The notes beneath the pieces are model-generated. The model did no database searches. It had not been told where the DNA came from and was given only the letters and a program-made list of their open reading frames with translations. Made by a program: the position numbers and the translations under genes. From RUG708 sp050946535 (lineage in GTDB: Bacteria; Bacillota; Clostridia; Peptostreptococcales; Anaerovoracaceae), in assembly GCA_050946535.1 (NCBI GenBank), contig JBMNUZ010000011.1:1-64000 (forward strand): DNA of 64,000 nucleotides, in the 5' to 3' direction. Each line of letters starts with the position of its first letter. Position 1 is the stretch's first letter. Positions 7,541 to 16,360 of the stretch are shown one piece after another.

Positions 7541-10153
7541 ATGAGTAAACGTTCAAGGAAAAGGCAGTATGTCAAATTCATCATACGGCTCAGAAAGATA
7601 CTTCTTCTCGACAAGCCACCGATAAAAATAGGAAAACACGTAAAGCTTACATGGACCAGGCTCGTCATCGGCGCAGTATTCGCCGTGCTTGCGCTGGCTC
7701 TTGTTTTGTCACACACAGGACAGTATTTAAACAATGATGAACTCTCGACGCTCTACGGCGGCCTGATGTTCGGGGTTTCCATCGCTCTGGCGCTGCTGAT
7801 AGGCGCCTCGATGGCGTTCACGATAGATCTGTCCGGCAAAGCGGCCAGACCCGTCAGCACGGTATTTTACCTGGCCACGCCTGTTATAATGGCATGCATG
7901 ACAGAGGCGATGCAGGGAGTGAACATCTGGTCATGGTCGTTTCAGACACTGGTGCTCAACTACATCTTGTTCTTCGTCATCATGTCTATTGTCGCTGTTT
8001 TCGCCGGCCGGTTCAGAGAACCTATAATCGCAGTCACGATCATCTCGTTCTGTCTGGCATACGCCGCAGCGCTCGTAATGGAATTCAGAGGCACCCCGCT
8101 GATGCCTGCAGATCTTGTGACCATCAGCACCGGACTTGGCGTAGCGAACGGATATCACTACCATTATACATACTACATGATATTCGGCATTCTGGTCGCA
8201 TGGGAGATGCTCATACTCGGCTTCCGCATGCCTAAGGTCAGAATACGCAGGAAATTTCACAACATCTTCCGTCTTGTCAGCCTCGCTCTCGTGATAGCGA
8301 TAATCGTACCGTTCTACACTACATCGATCGCTGCAAACGCCGGAATAAAGCCGGATTTCTGGAACCAGGCGAGAGGCTACAAGCGGACAGGCACATGTTT
8401 CAACTTCGTACTTAACAGCAGATACCTGATAGTCAGCAAACCTGAGGGATACGACGCGTCTGAAATTTCGGGCTATATAAACGACGTCATAGCTGGCGAC
8501 GAAAACGACCACGGCATACTCGCGTCGGCACAGGAAATGCAGGCCGAAAACGCTGCAGCCGAGGCAGCTTCCGATACGTCGGACACATCCTCGTCGTCGG
8601 ACACTACTACCGATACAACGACAACTGACACCACAACTGATACTACGACGACCGACACTACGACGACCGATACCACGACGACCGATACCACGACGACTGA
8701 TACTGCGACGACCGATACTACGACGACCGATACCACGACGACCGATAATACGACGACCGATACCACGGATACTACAGATACCGGTACGACGGCAGCGGCT
8801 GCGCTGATAAACGGGCAGAATTCAACTACGGATACATCTGCAGACGGAAACACTTCCGCCCTGCCTAATACCGGCATCGATACCGGACTAGCCGTTCAGG
8901 GCACGTCCACTACCGATCAGCCGGAGACAAGCGCAAAACTCGAGGATGGTGAAGTCCCTAATATAATCGTAATCATGAACGAAACGTTCGCAGACCTGAG
9001 AGTTCTCGGGCAGTTATCTACAAATAAAGACTACATGCCGTTTGTAAGGAACCTGACCAAAAATACGATCAAAGGCAATCTCTACATGCCTGTAAACGGA
9101 GCCGGAACCTCCAATTCGGAATTCGAATTCCTGACTGGCAATTCGATGGCGTTCCTGACCAGCGGAAGCAACGCGTACGAGCTTTACATCAAGAACAAAC
9201 TCCCGTCTTTCGTGAGAACGCTTGCCAACCAGGGCTACTCGCGAACGGCTTATCACACTTACTATAAGGAAAGCTGGAAGAGAAATTCGGTCTATCCTCT
9301 GCTCGGCTTCGAAAACTTCTACGCTCTGGAAGATATACTCGACACAGACACGGTAAATGCATATAAAAACAATGAAATATCGTTCTTCGAGTACCAGCAG
9401 GAGATCGAGAGCCAGCATCCGGGCGAGAACGTCCTGCTGCGCCGTTTCGTCAGCGACCAGTATGATTACAAGGTGCTCGAGCAGATGTACGAAGAAAGAA
9501 ACAAGGACTATCCGTTCTTCATGTTCAACGTTACAATGCAGAACCACGGCGGATACGACCTTTCGTATTCCAACTTCACCCAGGAGATTCAGATTACGTC
9601 GACCGACAAGTTCTACCCGAAGGCCAACAGATATCTGTCGCTCATATACGAATCGGACAAGGCTTTTGAGGAGCTGGTAAACTACTTCAGCCAGTCGTCC
9701 GAGCCGACGATGATAGTCATGTTCGGAGACCACCAGCCAAGCATCGAGGATGAATTCATAGAATCGCTTCTCGGCAAAAGTCTGGATGACCTCACGGTCT
9801 CCGAAAATCAGAAACGCTACATCACTCCGTTCGTAATCTGGACTAACTACAATTCACAGAGCGGATATATAGACAAGATCAGCGTAAATTACCTGTCTAC
9901 TCTGGTACTGCAGCAAGCAGGCCTCGCAACGACCGATTTCAATGACTACCTCTCGGCCCTTTACCGCAAGATGCCGGTAATAGACACGACAGGATACATC
10001 ACATCGGACAACAAATACTACACTTACGACGATAATACGGAGTACACGGAACTTCTGAACCAGTACTCCAAGATCGAATACAATTACCTGTTCGATACGA
10101 TCAACAAAGACATCGAACAATACTGCATCGACAGCAGCGATATGGACAAATAA
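7541..10153 (+). CDS. LtaS-like phosphoglycerol transferase (sulfatase fold) with a Thr/Asp repeat linker
   Basis: Membrane enzyme of the lipoteichoic acid synthase/alkaline-phosphatase superfamily, 870 residues, longer than the usual 600-700. Residues 40-262 hold several transmembrane helices. A threonine/aspartate low-complexity linker (about 345-416, mostly TTTDT units) follows. The extracellular catalytic domain (about 473-820) shows the metal ligand Glu481 (IVIMNETFADL), nucleophile Thr523 (NGAGTSNSEFEFLTG), His669 (MQNHGGY) and Asp730-His731 (MFGDHQP). Relatives transfer glycerol phosphate from phosphatidylglycerol onto a glycolipid anchor outside the cell. The linker adds reach or a glycosylation surface between membrane and catalytic domain (inference). 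The gene is monocistronic, with its own promoter and a strong terminator. The ribosome site (TTAGGTAC) is weak. Confidence 0.85.
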   Translation: MSKRSRKRQYVKFIIRLRKILLLDKPPIKIGKHVKLTWTRLVIGAVFAVLALALVLSHTGQYLNNDELSTLYGGLMFGVSIALALLIGASMAFTIDLSGKAARPVSTVFYLATPVIMACMTEAMQGVNIWSWSFQTLVLNYILFFVIMSIVAVFAGRFREPIIAVTIISFCLAYAAALVMEFRGTPLMPADLVTISTGLGVANGYHYHYTYYMIFGILVAWEMLILGFRMPKVRIRRKFHNIFRLVSLALVIAIIVPFYTTSIAANAGIKPDFWNQARGYKRTGTCFNFVLNSRYLIVSKPEGYDASEISGYINDVIAGDENDHGILASAQEMQAENAAAEAASDTSDTSSSSDTTTDTTTTDTTTDTTTTDTTTTDTTTTDTTTTDTATTDTTTTDTTTTDNTTTDTTDTTDTGTTAAAALINGQNSTTDTSADGNTSALPNTGIDTGLAVQGTSTTDQPETSAKLEDGEVPNIIVIMNETFADLRVLGQLSTNKDYMPFVRNLTKNTIKGNLYMPVNGAGTSNSEFEFLTGNSMAFLTSGSNAYELYIKNKLPSFVRTLANQGYSRTAYHTYYKESWKRNSVYPLLGFENFYALEDILDTDTVNAYKNNEISFFEYQQEIESQHPGENVLLRRFVSDQYDYKVLEQMYEERNKDYPFFMFNVTMQNHGGYDLSYSNFTQEIQITSTDKFYPKANRYLSLIYESDKAFEELVNYFSQSSEPTMIVMFGDHQPSIEDEFIESLLGKSLDDLTVSENQKRYITPFVIWTNYNSQSGYIDKISVNYLSTLVLQQAGLATTDFNDYLSALYRKMPVIDTTGYITSDNKYYTYDDNTEYTELLNQYSKIEYNYLFDTINKDIEQYCIDSSDMDK
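8573..8788 (+). repeat. 15-bp coding tandem repeat (Thr-Thr-Thr-Asp-Thr)
   Basis: Inside the LtaS-like gene, the unit ACGACGACCGATACC repeats with synonymous and a few non-synonymous changes. The most regular part is about 8641-8765. It encodes residues 345-416, almost only Thr and Asp. The unit is a multiple of three, so copy-number change would alter linker length and keep the frame. Confidence 0.9.
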
Positions 10154-10177
10154 ATCCGATACATACACTCAGGATAT

Positions 10178-10221
10178 AAAAAGGGATGGCTTCTGCCAGA
10201 GGCAGAAGCCATCCCTTTTTT
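10178..10221 (+). terminator. Strong bidirectional intrinsic terminator
   Basis: A perfect 20-bp stem (10178-10197 with 10201 onward) with an AGA loop and a run of six T on the plus strand ends the LtaS-like gene. The matching A run before the stem lets it serve the convergent DUF5688-like gene as well. Confidence 0.95.
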
Positions 10222-10274
10222 CGTGCAGCCGGCACCTGACATGCCGTCCTCCGTTCATCTGACACGCCGCAACA

Positions 10275-10982
10275 TCAGCACTGAGTGATCCGTTTTCTTT
10301 CCCTGTCAAAGTAATACACGTTGTTGCTCAAGATGTCCTGTTCCTCGAGAACGCGCTCGTTCACGTCGCGGACGATCCAGCTTATGGCTGGCAGCTGTTC
10401 CACGGCAGCTCTCATTATTATCACCTCGTGAACCGACGAAGGCAGTATGTAAAGATCGCTGTCGAGGCTCTCCGCAATCTGCCGGAGGATGTTCGGACAC
10501 ATGATCACGCTCGCTCCGCTGCACAGGGCTTCTTCCTGCACTACGTACATCCTTCCCCTCTGTTCGCATGGCACATCTCCGGAGTCACTTATGCCGCTCA
10601 CCGCGTCGCATATATCCTGCATCGAATACGCCGCCTTCGCGCACATATTCATATACGCTCTTCCGAAAACCTCCGGATACCCCACGCCCCAGTACTGCAC
10701 GATCTCCTTCGGAACAGCCGCAGACATATATCCCTCGTCCGTCCTGAAAACAGCACCTACAAACGCTGTCATATCGAAAAACGGCATGCAGACACTTCTC
10801 TCACTGCGCTCAGGATTTCCCTCCGTATTCTCCACTCTGAGCATCAGGCTGTCCATGACGTCGCTGTAATTGTGCATCCGCTCGATCACTTCCTCTTTTC
10901 CGGATACGGATGTTACGGCACTGCCTTCGATTCCGCCGGCCGGCTCACAGCCGGAAAACATATCGGTAGACTTGTAGATCAT
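10275..10982 (-). CDS. DUF5688-like protein of unknown function
   Basis: Protein of 235 residues without signal peptide or membrane helix. It resembles the DUF5688 family of Firmicutes: a C-terminal pattern of YVVQEEALCSGASVIMCP, IAESLDSDLYILPSSVHEVII and a short tail NNVYYFDRERKRI. I know no function for this family. I start at ATG 10982, five bases after GGAG; an overlapping GTG at 10985 is too close. It is a single-gene unit with a near-consensus promoter (TTGACA-N16-TATAGT) and shares a terminator with the convergent LtaS-like gene, so it is probably well expressed. Family assignment is from memory of the motif. Confidence 0.6.
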   Translation of the reverse strand: MIYKSTDMFSGCEPAGGIEGSAVTSVSGKEEVIERMHNYSDVMDSLMLRVENTEGNPERSERSVCMPFFDMTAFVGAVFRTDEGYMSAAVPKEIVQYWGVGYPEVFGRAYMNMCAKAAYSMQDICDAVSGISDSGDVPCEQRGRMYVVQEEALCSGASVIMCPNILRQIAESLDSDLYILPSSVHEVIIMRAAVEQLPAISWIVRDVNERVLEEQDILSNNVYYFDRERKRITQC

Positions 10983-11023
10983 CACTTCTCCTTTTTACAT
11001 ATTTTTACATTAGCTATACTCTC

Positions 11024-11051
11024 ACTATAACTTATTTACAAAATATGTCAA
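11024..11051 (-). promoter_or_regulatory. Promoter of the DUF5688-like gene
   Basis: Perfect -35 TTGACA (11046-11051) and -10 TATAGT (11024-11029), 16 bases apart, on the minus strand, just downstream of the rluD terminator. Confidence 0.75.
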
Positions 11052-11062
11052 TAGAAAGGCTT

Positions 11063-11099
11063 AAAAAAAACGACTGCTTTTCGTATGAAAAACAGCCGT
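11063..11099 (-). terminator. Intrinsic terminator after rluD
   Basis: On the minus strand ACGGCTGTTTTTC pairs imperfectly with GAAAAGCAGTCGT across an ATAC loop and runs into TTTTTTTAAG. It starts directly after the rluD stop codon. Confidence 0.8.
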
Positions 11100-11100
11100 A

Positions 11101-12051
11101 TCAATTACGATCTGTATCGAAGCCGGCCAGCTTCATGGCATTTTTGAAATAATCCGGAAGCTCGCTGTCGAACTTCAGCAGCTCGCCGGTTATGGGATGA
11201 ACGAAGCCGAGGACTTTCGCGTGGAGCACCTGTCCCTCTATGCCGAATGCGCGTTTTTTCGGACCGTATACCGGATCTCCAAGCAGTGGATGGCCTGCAT
11301 CGGCCATATGCACGCGTATCTGATGAGTCCTGCCCGTTTCGAGCACACACTCGATATACGTAAATGCTCCGGCTCTTTCGAGGACCCTGTAGTGCGTCAC
11401 GGCTCTTCTTCCTTTACCCCGCGGAACGACGGCCATTTTCTTGCGGTCTCTCGAACTTCTGCCGATGTTCGCATCGATCGTGCCTTCGTCTTCTTTAATG
11501 TTGTTGTACACGACCGCTCTGTAGTTCCTGATGATGCTGTGGACCGCGAACTGCTCAGCGAGTCCCTCGTGAGCGGCATCTGACTTTGCGACGACGAGCA
11601 GCCCGCTCGTATCCTTGTCTATCCTGTGCACAATTCCTGGCCTTATGACGCCGTTGATCGTCGACAGGCTGCCGCCGCAGTGATACATCAGCGCATTCAC
11701 AAGAGTTCCGCTGTGGTTTCCGGGCGCCGGATGCACGACCATGCCCCGCGGCTTGTTGACCACCAGCAGATCGTCGTCCTCATATACTATATCGAGAGGT
11801 ATGTTTTCCGGCTCTGCGTCGATGGTCTCCGGTTCGGGAACCGTAACTACGAATCTGTCTCCAGTCCTCACCTTGTAGTTTTTCACAGCCTTTGCGCCGT
11901 CTCCGGCGCTGACGCAGCCTTCCGCAAGCAGCTTCTGGACATAGCTTCTCGTCATGTCTCCGAAGCGGCCTGAAAGGACCGAATCGAGACGGTTCCCCTG
12001 CTCCGCTTCATCGATTATGATTTCGACAGGGTGTCCGTATTCAACGTCCAT
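11101..12051 (-). CDS. rluD: RluD-family 23S rRNA pseudouridine synthase
   Basis: Pseudouridine synthase of the RluA/RluD family, 316 residues. An N-terminal S4 RNA-binding domain (RLDSVLSGRFGDMTRSYVQK) is followed by the catalytic domain with VVNKPRGMVVHPAPGNHSGT and HRIDKDTSGLLVVAKSD, which contains the catalytic Asp, and RTHQIRVHMADAGHPLLGD. Members modify uridines in helix 69 of 23S rRNA; the ylyB position next to lspA in Bacillus is the same. It lies 4 bases after lspA in the same operon, which ends in the terminator at 11063. Confidence 0.93.
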   Translation of the reverse strand: MDVEYGHPVEIIIDEAEQGNRLDSVLSGRFGDMTRSYVQKLLAEGCVSAGDGAKAVKNYKVRTGDRFVVTVPEPETIDAEPENIPLDIVYEDDDLLVVNKPRGMVVHPAPGNHSGTLVNALMYHCGGSLSTINGVIRPGIVHRIDKDTSGLLVVAKSDAAHEGLAEQFAVHSIIRNYRAVVYNNIKEDEGTIDANIGRSSRDRKKMAVVPRGKGRRAVTHYRVLERAGAFTYIECVLETGRTHQIRVHMADAGHPLLGDPVYGPKKRAFGIEGQVLHAKVLGFVHPITGELLKFDSELPDYFKNAMKLAGFDTDRN

Positions 12052-12055
12052 GGTT

Positions 12056-12511
12056 TTACCTTCTTCTCCTCTTCCTCTGCGGAATTATCAGCGCGATGAG
12101 CAGCGCGAGGCATCCGAGGACGACGCAGATATCCGCGAAATTGAAGATATACGGCCATATGTGAAAATGAATGAAGTCGATCACATAACCGTACCTCAGT
12201 CTGTCGACGAGGTTTCCTAGCGCTCCCCCTGCTATCATGGCAAGCGGTATCAGCACTGCTTTTCTTTCCGACTTTCTCTTTAACAGGATAAATACGATCA
12301 GGGCGCCGATCAGAAACGAAGTGACGCAGATGAGGATCGCGCCCGAACTGCTAAGCATTCCGAACGCTATTCCGTTGTTCTGTATTACCTCTATCGAAAG
12401 GAAACCATCGATCAGTGTTTTAAATCCGCCCATACCCACGAAGCGCAGCAGGGCGTATTTAAGAAGCTGGTCTGCCGCCATCAGGCATAAAATCAAGATG
12501 ATATACTGCAT
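12056..12511 (-). CDS. lspA: Lipoprotein signal peptidase II
   Basis: Aspartic membrane peptidase that removes the signal peptide from prolipoproteins after lipidation. It has 151 residues and four transmembrane helices. The two catalytic aspartates lie in GNLVDRLRYGYVIDF and FNFADICVVLG, and the substrate-side motif is VIQNNGIAFGML. A GGAGAAATA ribosome site precedes the ATG. A terminator hairpin lies just upstream (12525-12560), so lspA-rluD either has its own promoter in the short gap or is reached by read-through. The tail is arginine-rich. Confidence 0.95.
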   Translation of the reverse strand: MQYIILILCLMAADQLLKYALLRFVGMGGFKTLIDGFLSIEVIQNNGIAFGMLSSSGAILICVTSFLIGALIVFILLKRKSERKAVLIPLAMIAGGALGNLVDRLRYGYVIDFIHFHIWPYIFNFADICVVLGCLALLIALIIPQRKRRRR

Positions 12512-12524
12512 TATTTCTCCAGAC

Positions 12525-12560
12525 TAAAAAAACAGACGCCCTGCAGTCGCACAGCGTCTG
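12525..12560 (-). terminator. Terminator between yggT and lspA
   Basis: CAGACGC (12554-12560 as read on the minus strand) pairs with GCGTCTG (12533-12539) around a GC-rich loop, followed by TTTTTTTAGT. It separates the sepF-yggT part from lspA-rluD and may act as a partial terminator. Confidence 0.75.
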
Positions 12561-12628
12561 GATTCCGGCATCAGCCAGACAATAACATTATTAAAATTAA
12601 ACTACTGTTATGCTCACAGGAGCTGCCG

Positions 12629-12907
12629 TCAGAGCGTCACGAGTATTCTCGTCAGCACACGCGCGACAAGCTCGATAACCAGTATTGCGAGAACAGGCGA
12701 AAAATCTATGCCGTACCTCATCGAGAAACCGCTCAGAAGTTTTCTGAAAGGTCTGACGAAAGGTTCCGTAATCGAACTGATAATCCTGAAAGCTTTCCAG
12801 AGTCCGGGACCGAATGAACCGGTGAACCAGCTCATTATCGCTTCCACGCATATGAGCGTAACAATTGCATCACAGAATAAATTTATAACACGGGCCAGTA
12901 AGAACAT
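12629..12907 (-). CDS. YggT family membrane protein (YlmG)
   Basis: Small membrane protein of 92 residues with two hydrophobic segments (about 1-30 and 62-92) joined by the conserved TEPFVRPFRKLL loop of the YggT/YlmG family. Members sit next to sepF in Gram-positive and cyanobacterial genomes and are linked to cell division or membrane organisation; the molecular role is not settled. AGGAAATTAT leads into the ATG. It is 12 bases after sepF in the same operon. The ylmH and divIVA genes that often follow are absent here. Confidence 0.9.
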   Translation of the reverse strand: MFLLARVINLFCDAIVTLICVEAIMSWFTGSFGPGLWKAFRIISSITEPFVRPFRKLLSGFSMRYGIDFSPVLAILVIELVARVLTRILVTL

Positions 12908-12919
12908 ATAATTTCCTGA

Positions 12920-13483
12920 CTACCTGCGCCAAGGAGCGTCTCTCATAGTCCTGCTGTCGATGCTGTCGTCTCTCCCCGTGACAGAAAGCACATCGACGTT
13001 TTCAGGCGCAAAGACAAAGATATTGTCGGAAACTTTCTGAACTTTTCCGTTTATGGCATAAGTTGCGCCGCTGAGGAAATCGAAAATCTTGCGTGCAGTC
13101 TCTCTCTCGAGGTGCTCGACGTTAATGATTACAGGTCTTCTGGTTTTAAGGCTGTCTACCATTCTCGGGCAGTCGTTGAAGTTTCTCGGCTCTGTAATCA
13201 CAAGTCTGAACTGCTGTTTCTTTACTGTCTGCTGGGTCTGTAAACCAGCGCCTGCGGTACCGTTCTGCATGCTAACCACCTTGCTTCCGTGAGATTCCAT
13301 TTTGGGCTGAGTAAAATCATTATTTCTGGTTCTGGACGAAGAACCTGAATACAGGGCATTTCTGTTCTGCCCTGCTGCAACAGGCTCGGCTTCCGCCTCT
13401 TCCTCTTCGAATTCTTCATCTTCATATTCTTCTTCGGTTACGCCGAGGATACTGCCCAGCTTACCAAATAAACCTTCTGCCAT
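12920..13483 (-). CDS. sepF: Cell division protein SepF
   Basis: SepF assembles into arcs that bind FtsZ bundles and anchor them to the membrane. The protein has 187 residues. It has an amphipathic N-terminus (MAEGLFGKLGSILG), an acidic and polar linker (20-85), and a C-terminal SepF domain (about 90-170) with PRNFNDCPRMVDSLKTRRPV, INVEHLERETARKIFDFLSG and FVFAPENV. I start at ATG 13483, following GGGAGG; the longer GTG start at 13510 has no ribosome site. The gene sits between yggS and yggT, the conserved ylmEFG order. Confidence 0.95.
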   Translation of the reverse strand: MAEGLFGKLGSILGVTEEEYEDEEFEEEEAEAEPVAAGQNRNALYSGSSSRTRNNDFTQPKMESHGSKVVSMQNGTAGAGLQTQQTVKKQQFRLVITEPRNFNDCPRMVDSLKTRRPVIINVEHLERETARKIFDFLSGATYAINGKVQKVSDNIFVFAPENVDVLSVTGRDDSIDSRTMRDAPWRR

Positions 13484-13568
13484 AATTGTGTTTCCTCCCT
13501 TTGCAGCCACGCTCCGGCTGAAAGCCTGATGATGCGCGGCATCCGATATGTGTGTTGACGTTTGATAG

Positions 13569-14270
13569 TTAATGTCTGCTGTAATCGCGCGCTCCGAAAA
13601 TAGCCGAGCCCACTCTTATGATAGTAGAGCCCTCTTCTTCTGCAATCACTCTGTCGTTTGACATCCCCATCGAAAGATATTTGAAATCGAGATGCGGCGA
13701 TTCGATCGTGGCCATCTTATCGTACAGCTCTTTTGTCTTTCTGAAGAACGGCCTTACGTCTTCAGGATTCTCCCTGTACGGAGCTATGGTCATGAGGCCC
13801 CGGATTCTTACCGAAGGGCACTCGTCGAGGATCTGTCTGATAAGAGCTTCAGTATCCTCAGGAGCTACGCCGAATTTATTTTCGTCCTGTGCTGTATTGA
13901 CCTCGATCAGAATATCCATCGTAATATCGTGCTGCTTTGCGCGCTTGTCGATTTCCTTCGCAAGGTGCAGCGAATCGACGGAATGAATCATGCAGACCTT
14001 GTCAATAATATATTTTACCTTATTAGTCTGCAGATGTCCAATCATATGCCATCTAACTTTTTTTACTTTGTCATATTTGTCGAGGATCTCCTGGACTTTA
14101 TTTTCGCCGATATCGGTAACGCCAGCGTCTATCGCCTCGTTTATCATTTCAGCGGGATGAGTCTTTGTGACGGCGCACAGCAGAACCTCCGACGGGTCTC
14201 TGCCCACGCGCCTGCAGGCTTCAGCCTTCTCATCCTCGATCATTCTGATATTTTCAGCAATAGTACCCAT
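13569..14270 (-). CDS. YggS-family pyridoxal phosphate homeostasis protein
   Basis: PLP-binding TIM-barrel protein (YggS/YlmE/PROSC), 233 residues. The PLP lysine lies in LLCAVTKTHPAEMI, followed by IGENKVQEILDKYD, WHMIGHLQTNKVKYI, LIEVNTAQDENKFGV and the phosphate-binding LSMGMSNDRVIAEEEGSTIIRVGSAIFG region. Family members buffer free PLP and have no known enzymatic reaction. GGAGG lies 12 bases before the ATG. It forms an operon with sepF and yggT downstream and the HlyD-like gene upstream. Confidence 0.93.
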   Translation of the reverse strand: MGTIAENIRMIEDEKAEACRRVGRDPSEVLLCAVTKTHPAEMINEAIDAGVTDIGENKVQEILDKYDKVKKVRWHMIGHLQTNKVKYIIDKVCMIHSVDSLHLAKEIDKRAKQHDITMDILIEVNTAQDENKFGVAPEDTEALIRQILDECPSVRIRGLMTIAPYRENPEDVRPFFRKTKELYDKMATIESPHLDFKYLSMGMSNDRVIAEEEGSTIIRVGSAIFGARDYSRH

Positions 14271-14288
14271 ATCTAAGAATCGCCTCCA

Positions 14289-15503
14289 CTAATCAACTTT
14301 TTTTATTTCATCGTAAACATTTATTGTATTTACCGTATTACCGGAGTCGTCGACGAATGATCCCGATGCTGCTAGCGAATATGTTCCGTCGGTCGCAAGT
14401 ATTTTGACAGGTGTGAACGTGGTATCACCGGCGACATCCACGACGTACACGCCGGACTGCCCGTCTTTTTCCGTTATGAAATCGTTTTTGACGATCAGTC
14501 CCTTCTGATCGGAAGTCACGATCTTGCACGACTCTTTCCTTGCGGACGCTACTCCGCTGAAATACGAAGTAAATTTCATTATTATCAGGTAATCATCACC
14601 CTGCTGGACGATCTTTTCGACTGTTCCGGATTCATCGCCGTCGTCGAGCTCCAGCGTAATCGTACCGTCTTCTTCAAACTTCGAGGCGTCGTCGCTGCTT
14701 ACCCATGTGACTGCGTACCATTCCCTGTTGTCGACGATTTTAAATACAGGTTTGTTCTTCGTGGTCACTCCCGTAAATACATCGGACGATTTGTCCGAAA
14801 TACTGCTTACCTTCGACTTGTCGAGATATTCCATCGTATAAGGCGAAAGAGCATATTCGTACCCATCGAGCTTGTAGCTGACTACTCCGGAAGTCTCGAC
14901 GCTGTAATTACCTGAAATTCCTGCGCTGGATAAATTCGCCGAGGAATCATTGCTGTCTGATTCCGACTGAGACGATGATGAAGAGTTTCGCGATACATCG
15001 TCTATAGCGTTCTGAATCATCAATTTTTCGGCCTCGCTGCCGGCAGATGATTTCTGATCGCTCAGGCTCTCCAGCAGTTTCTGTTTTGTCTTGCTGCTGA
15101 GGCTCTGCAGGAGCGTCTCTCCGTTGAGGAAATTGCCCATATTCTCTTCGAACACATCGTAATCCGTATTGTTGTCAGCCGATGACTTCGAGATCGATAT
15201 CACGTCGGAACTGGTGCGCGCCATATCTCCCTCAGCGTAGGAATAACCGACCTTTCCGCTCTCGTCGGCGAAAAAGACGGCCTCGTATTTCACAAAATAG
15301 ACGTCGCATTTCTGGGAATTGTCCAGGGTGCCGTACTCCACCGTCATGACATCCGCCATCTGATCCGAAACCCAGGGAAAGAAATAGACGATTCCGATGA
15401 GTGCTGCAACTGCGATGATATAGATCAGAATAAACAGCCGCAGCGGATGCTTCAGCTTCCGGACCTTCTTCTTTTTTTTCTGTTCATTTATCTGCTCTGC
15501 CAA
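14289..15503 (-). CDS. HlyD-like membrane-anchored protein of the division cluster
   Basis: Protein of 404 residues. It has a basic cytoplasmic N-terminus, one transmembrane helix (about 22-44), then an extracellular region with a Ser-rich stretch (about 165-192) and beta-rich segments resembling the barrel and lipoyl-like parts of HlyD/membrane-fusion adaptors (SGVVSYKLDGYE, GLIVKNDFITEKDGQSGVYVV). Similar proteins lie beside ylmE-ylmF in other Clostridia as far as I recall, and no transporter partner is adjacent, so a role in division or envelope assembly is more likely than efflux (inference). The start is TTG at 15503, 8 bases after GGAGG. Confidence 0.65.
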   Translation of the reverse strand: MAEQINEQKKKKKVRKLKHPLRLFILIYIIAVAALIGIVYFFPWVSDQMADVMTVEYGTLDNSQKCDVYFVKYEAVFFADESGKVGYSYAEGDMARTSSDVISISKSSADNNTDYDVFEENMGNFLNGETLLQSLSSKTKQKLLESLSDQKSSAGSEAEKLMIQNAIDDVSRNSSSSSQSESDSNDSSANLSSAGISGNYSVETSGVVSYKLDGYEYALSPYTMEYLDKSKVSSISDKSSDVFTGVTTKNKPVFKIVDNREWYAVTWVSSDDASKFEEDGTITLELDDGDESGTVEKIVQQGDDYLIIMKFTSYFSGVASARKESCKIVTSDQKGLIVKNDFITEKDGQSGVYVVDVAGDTTFTPVKILATDGTYSLAASGSFVDDSGNTVNTINVYDEIKKVD

Positions 15504-15537
15504 GAAATTACCTCCGGCTACATTACTGAGGACTTTA

Positions 15538-16347
15538 TCATTCTTCGGTCAGCGGAGCTGACGTCTTTTTCTTCTTTTTTCTTCTGCGCGGCGGCCTGAA
15601 GCTCTCGTCTCCTGACACGTCGGCCAGTATTTCGAGCTCTTTTTTACCCAGACCCAGCGATCCCGCCTTTTCCAGATATGAAGCCCACATATCCGGACGC
15701 CTGTCACGCGTCTCTTCGAGAGATTTTCTGTACTGCCACAGTCCTACCATCTCATGGTCGCCTGAGAGCAGTACGTCAGGAACTTTCATGCCTTCGTACT
15801 CGCGCGGTCTCGTATACTGCGGGTACTCGAGCAGTCCCGAATATACCGACTCTCCCATGACAGAACTTTCGTTTCCGAGCACTCCCGGAATCATGCGCGA
15901 TACGGCATCCGTCACCACCAGAGCGGCGAGCTCGCCGCCGGTCAGAATATAGTCGCCGATGCTTATCTCATCGGGTTTCCAGTAATCTATGATGCGCTGG
16001 TCGATGCCTTCGTAATGTCCGCAGAGAAATACGAGTCTGTCTTCGGAAGCGAGCGAGCTGATTATCTGCTGATCTGCTATGCGGCCCTTCGGCGACATAT
16101 AGATGATGCGGCTTTCTTCGGCGTGCACTGACTTCAGAGCGTCGAAGACCGGCTGTGCCGTCATGACCATGCCGGCGCCTCCGCCGAACGGAGCTTCGTC
16201 TGTCTTTTTATGCCTGTCTTTCGTAAAATCGCGGATATTTACGGCGTTTATGCTGATGACGCCGCTTCGCTGCGCTCTTCCTAACATGCTCGACTCCGCG
16301 GCGGCTTCTATCATCTCCGGAAAGAGAGTCAGAATATCAATATGCAT
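15538..16347 (-). CDS. trmD: tRNA (guanine-N1-)-methyltransferase TrmD
   Basis: SPOUT-class methyltransferase that makes m1G37 in tRNAs, preventing frameshifts. It has 269 residues. The N-terminal knot domain shows FPEMIEAAAESSMLGRA, TDEAPFGGGAGMVM and IYMSPKG, then FLCGHYEGIDQRIID and ISIGDYILTGGELAAL. The C-terminal domain has YTRPREYEGMKVPDVLLSG. A basic tail (RRRKKKKK) follows. I chose ATG 16347 after GGGAGG. It is 13 bases after rimM. Unlike the common gene order, rplS does not follow; the HlyD-like gene does. Confidence 0.97.
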   Translation of the reverse strand: MHIDILTLFPEMIEAAAESSMLGRAQRSGVISINAVNIRDFTKDRHKKTDEAPFGGGAGMVMTAQPVFDALKSVHAEESRIIYMSPKGRIADQQIISSLASEDRLVFLCGHYEGIDQRIIDYWKPDEISIGDYILTGGELAALVVTDAVSRMIPGVLGNESSVMGESVYSGLLEYPQYTRPREYEGMKVPDVLLSGDHEMVGLWQYRKSLEETRDRRPDMWASYLEKAGSLGLGKKELEILADVSGDESFRPPRRRKKKKKTSAPLTEE

Positions 16348-16360
16348 GTCGTTCCTCCCG

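Noticed and set aside
8641..8765. Regular short repeats as a possible CRISPR array
   Set aside because: The units are 15 bp with no spacers and read in frame as coding sequence; no cas genes are nearby.
8473..8877. Minus-strand reading frame with Val-Ser repeats
   Set aside because: It is the antisense shadow of the Thr/Asp repeat in the LtaS-like gene and has no ribosome site.
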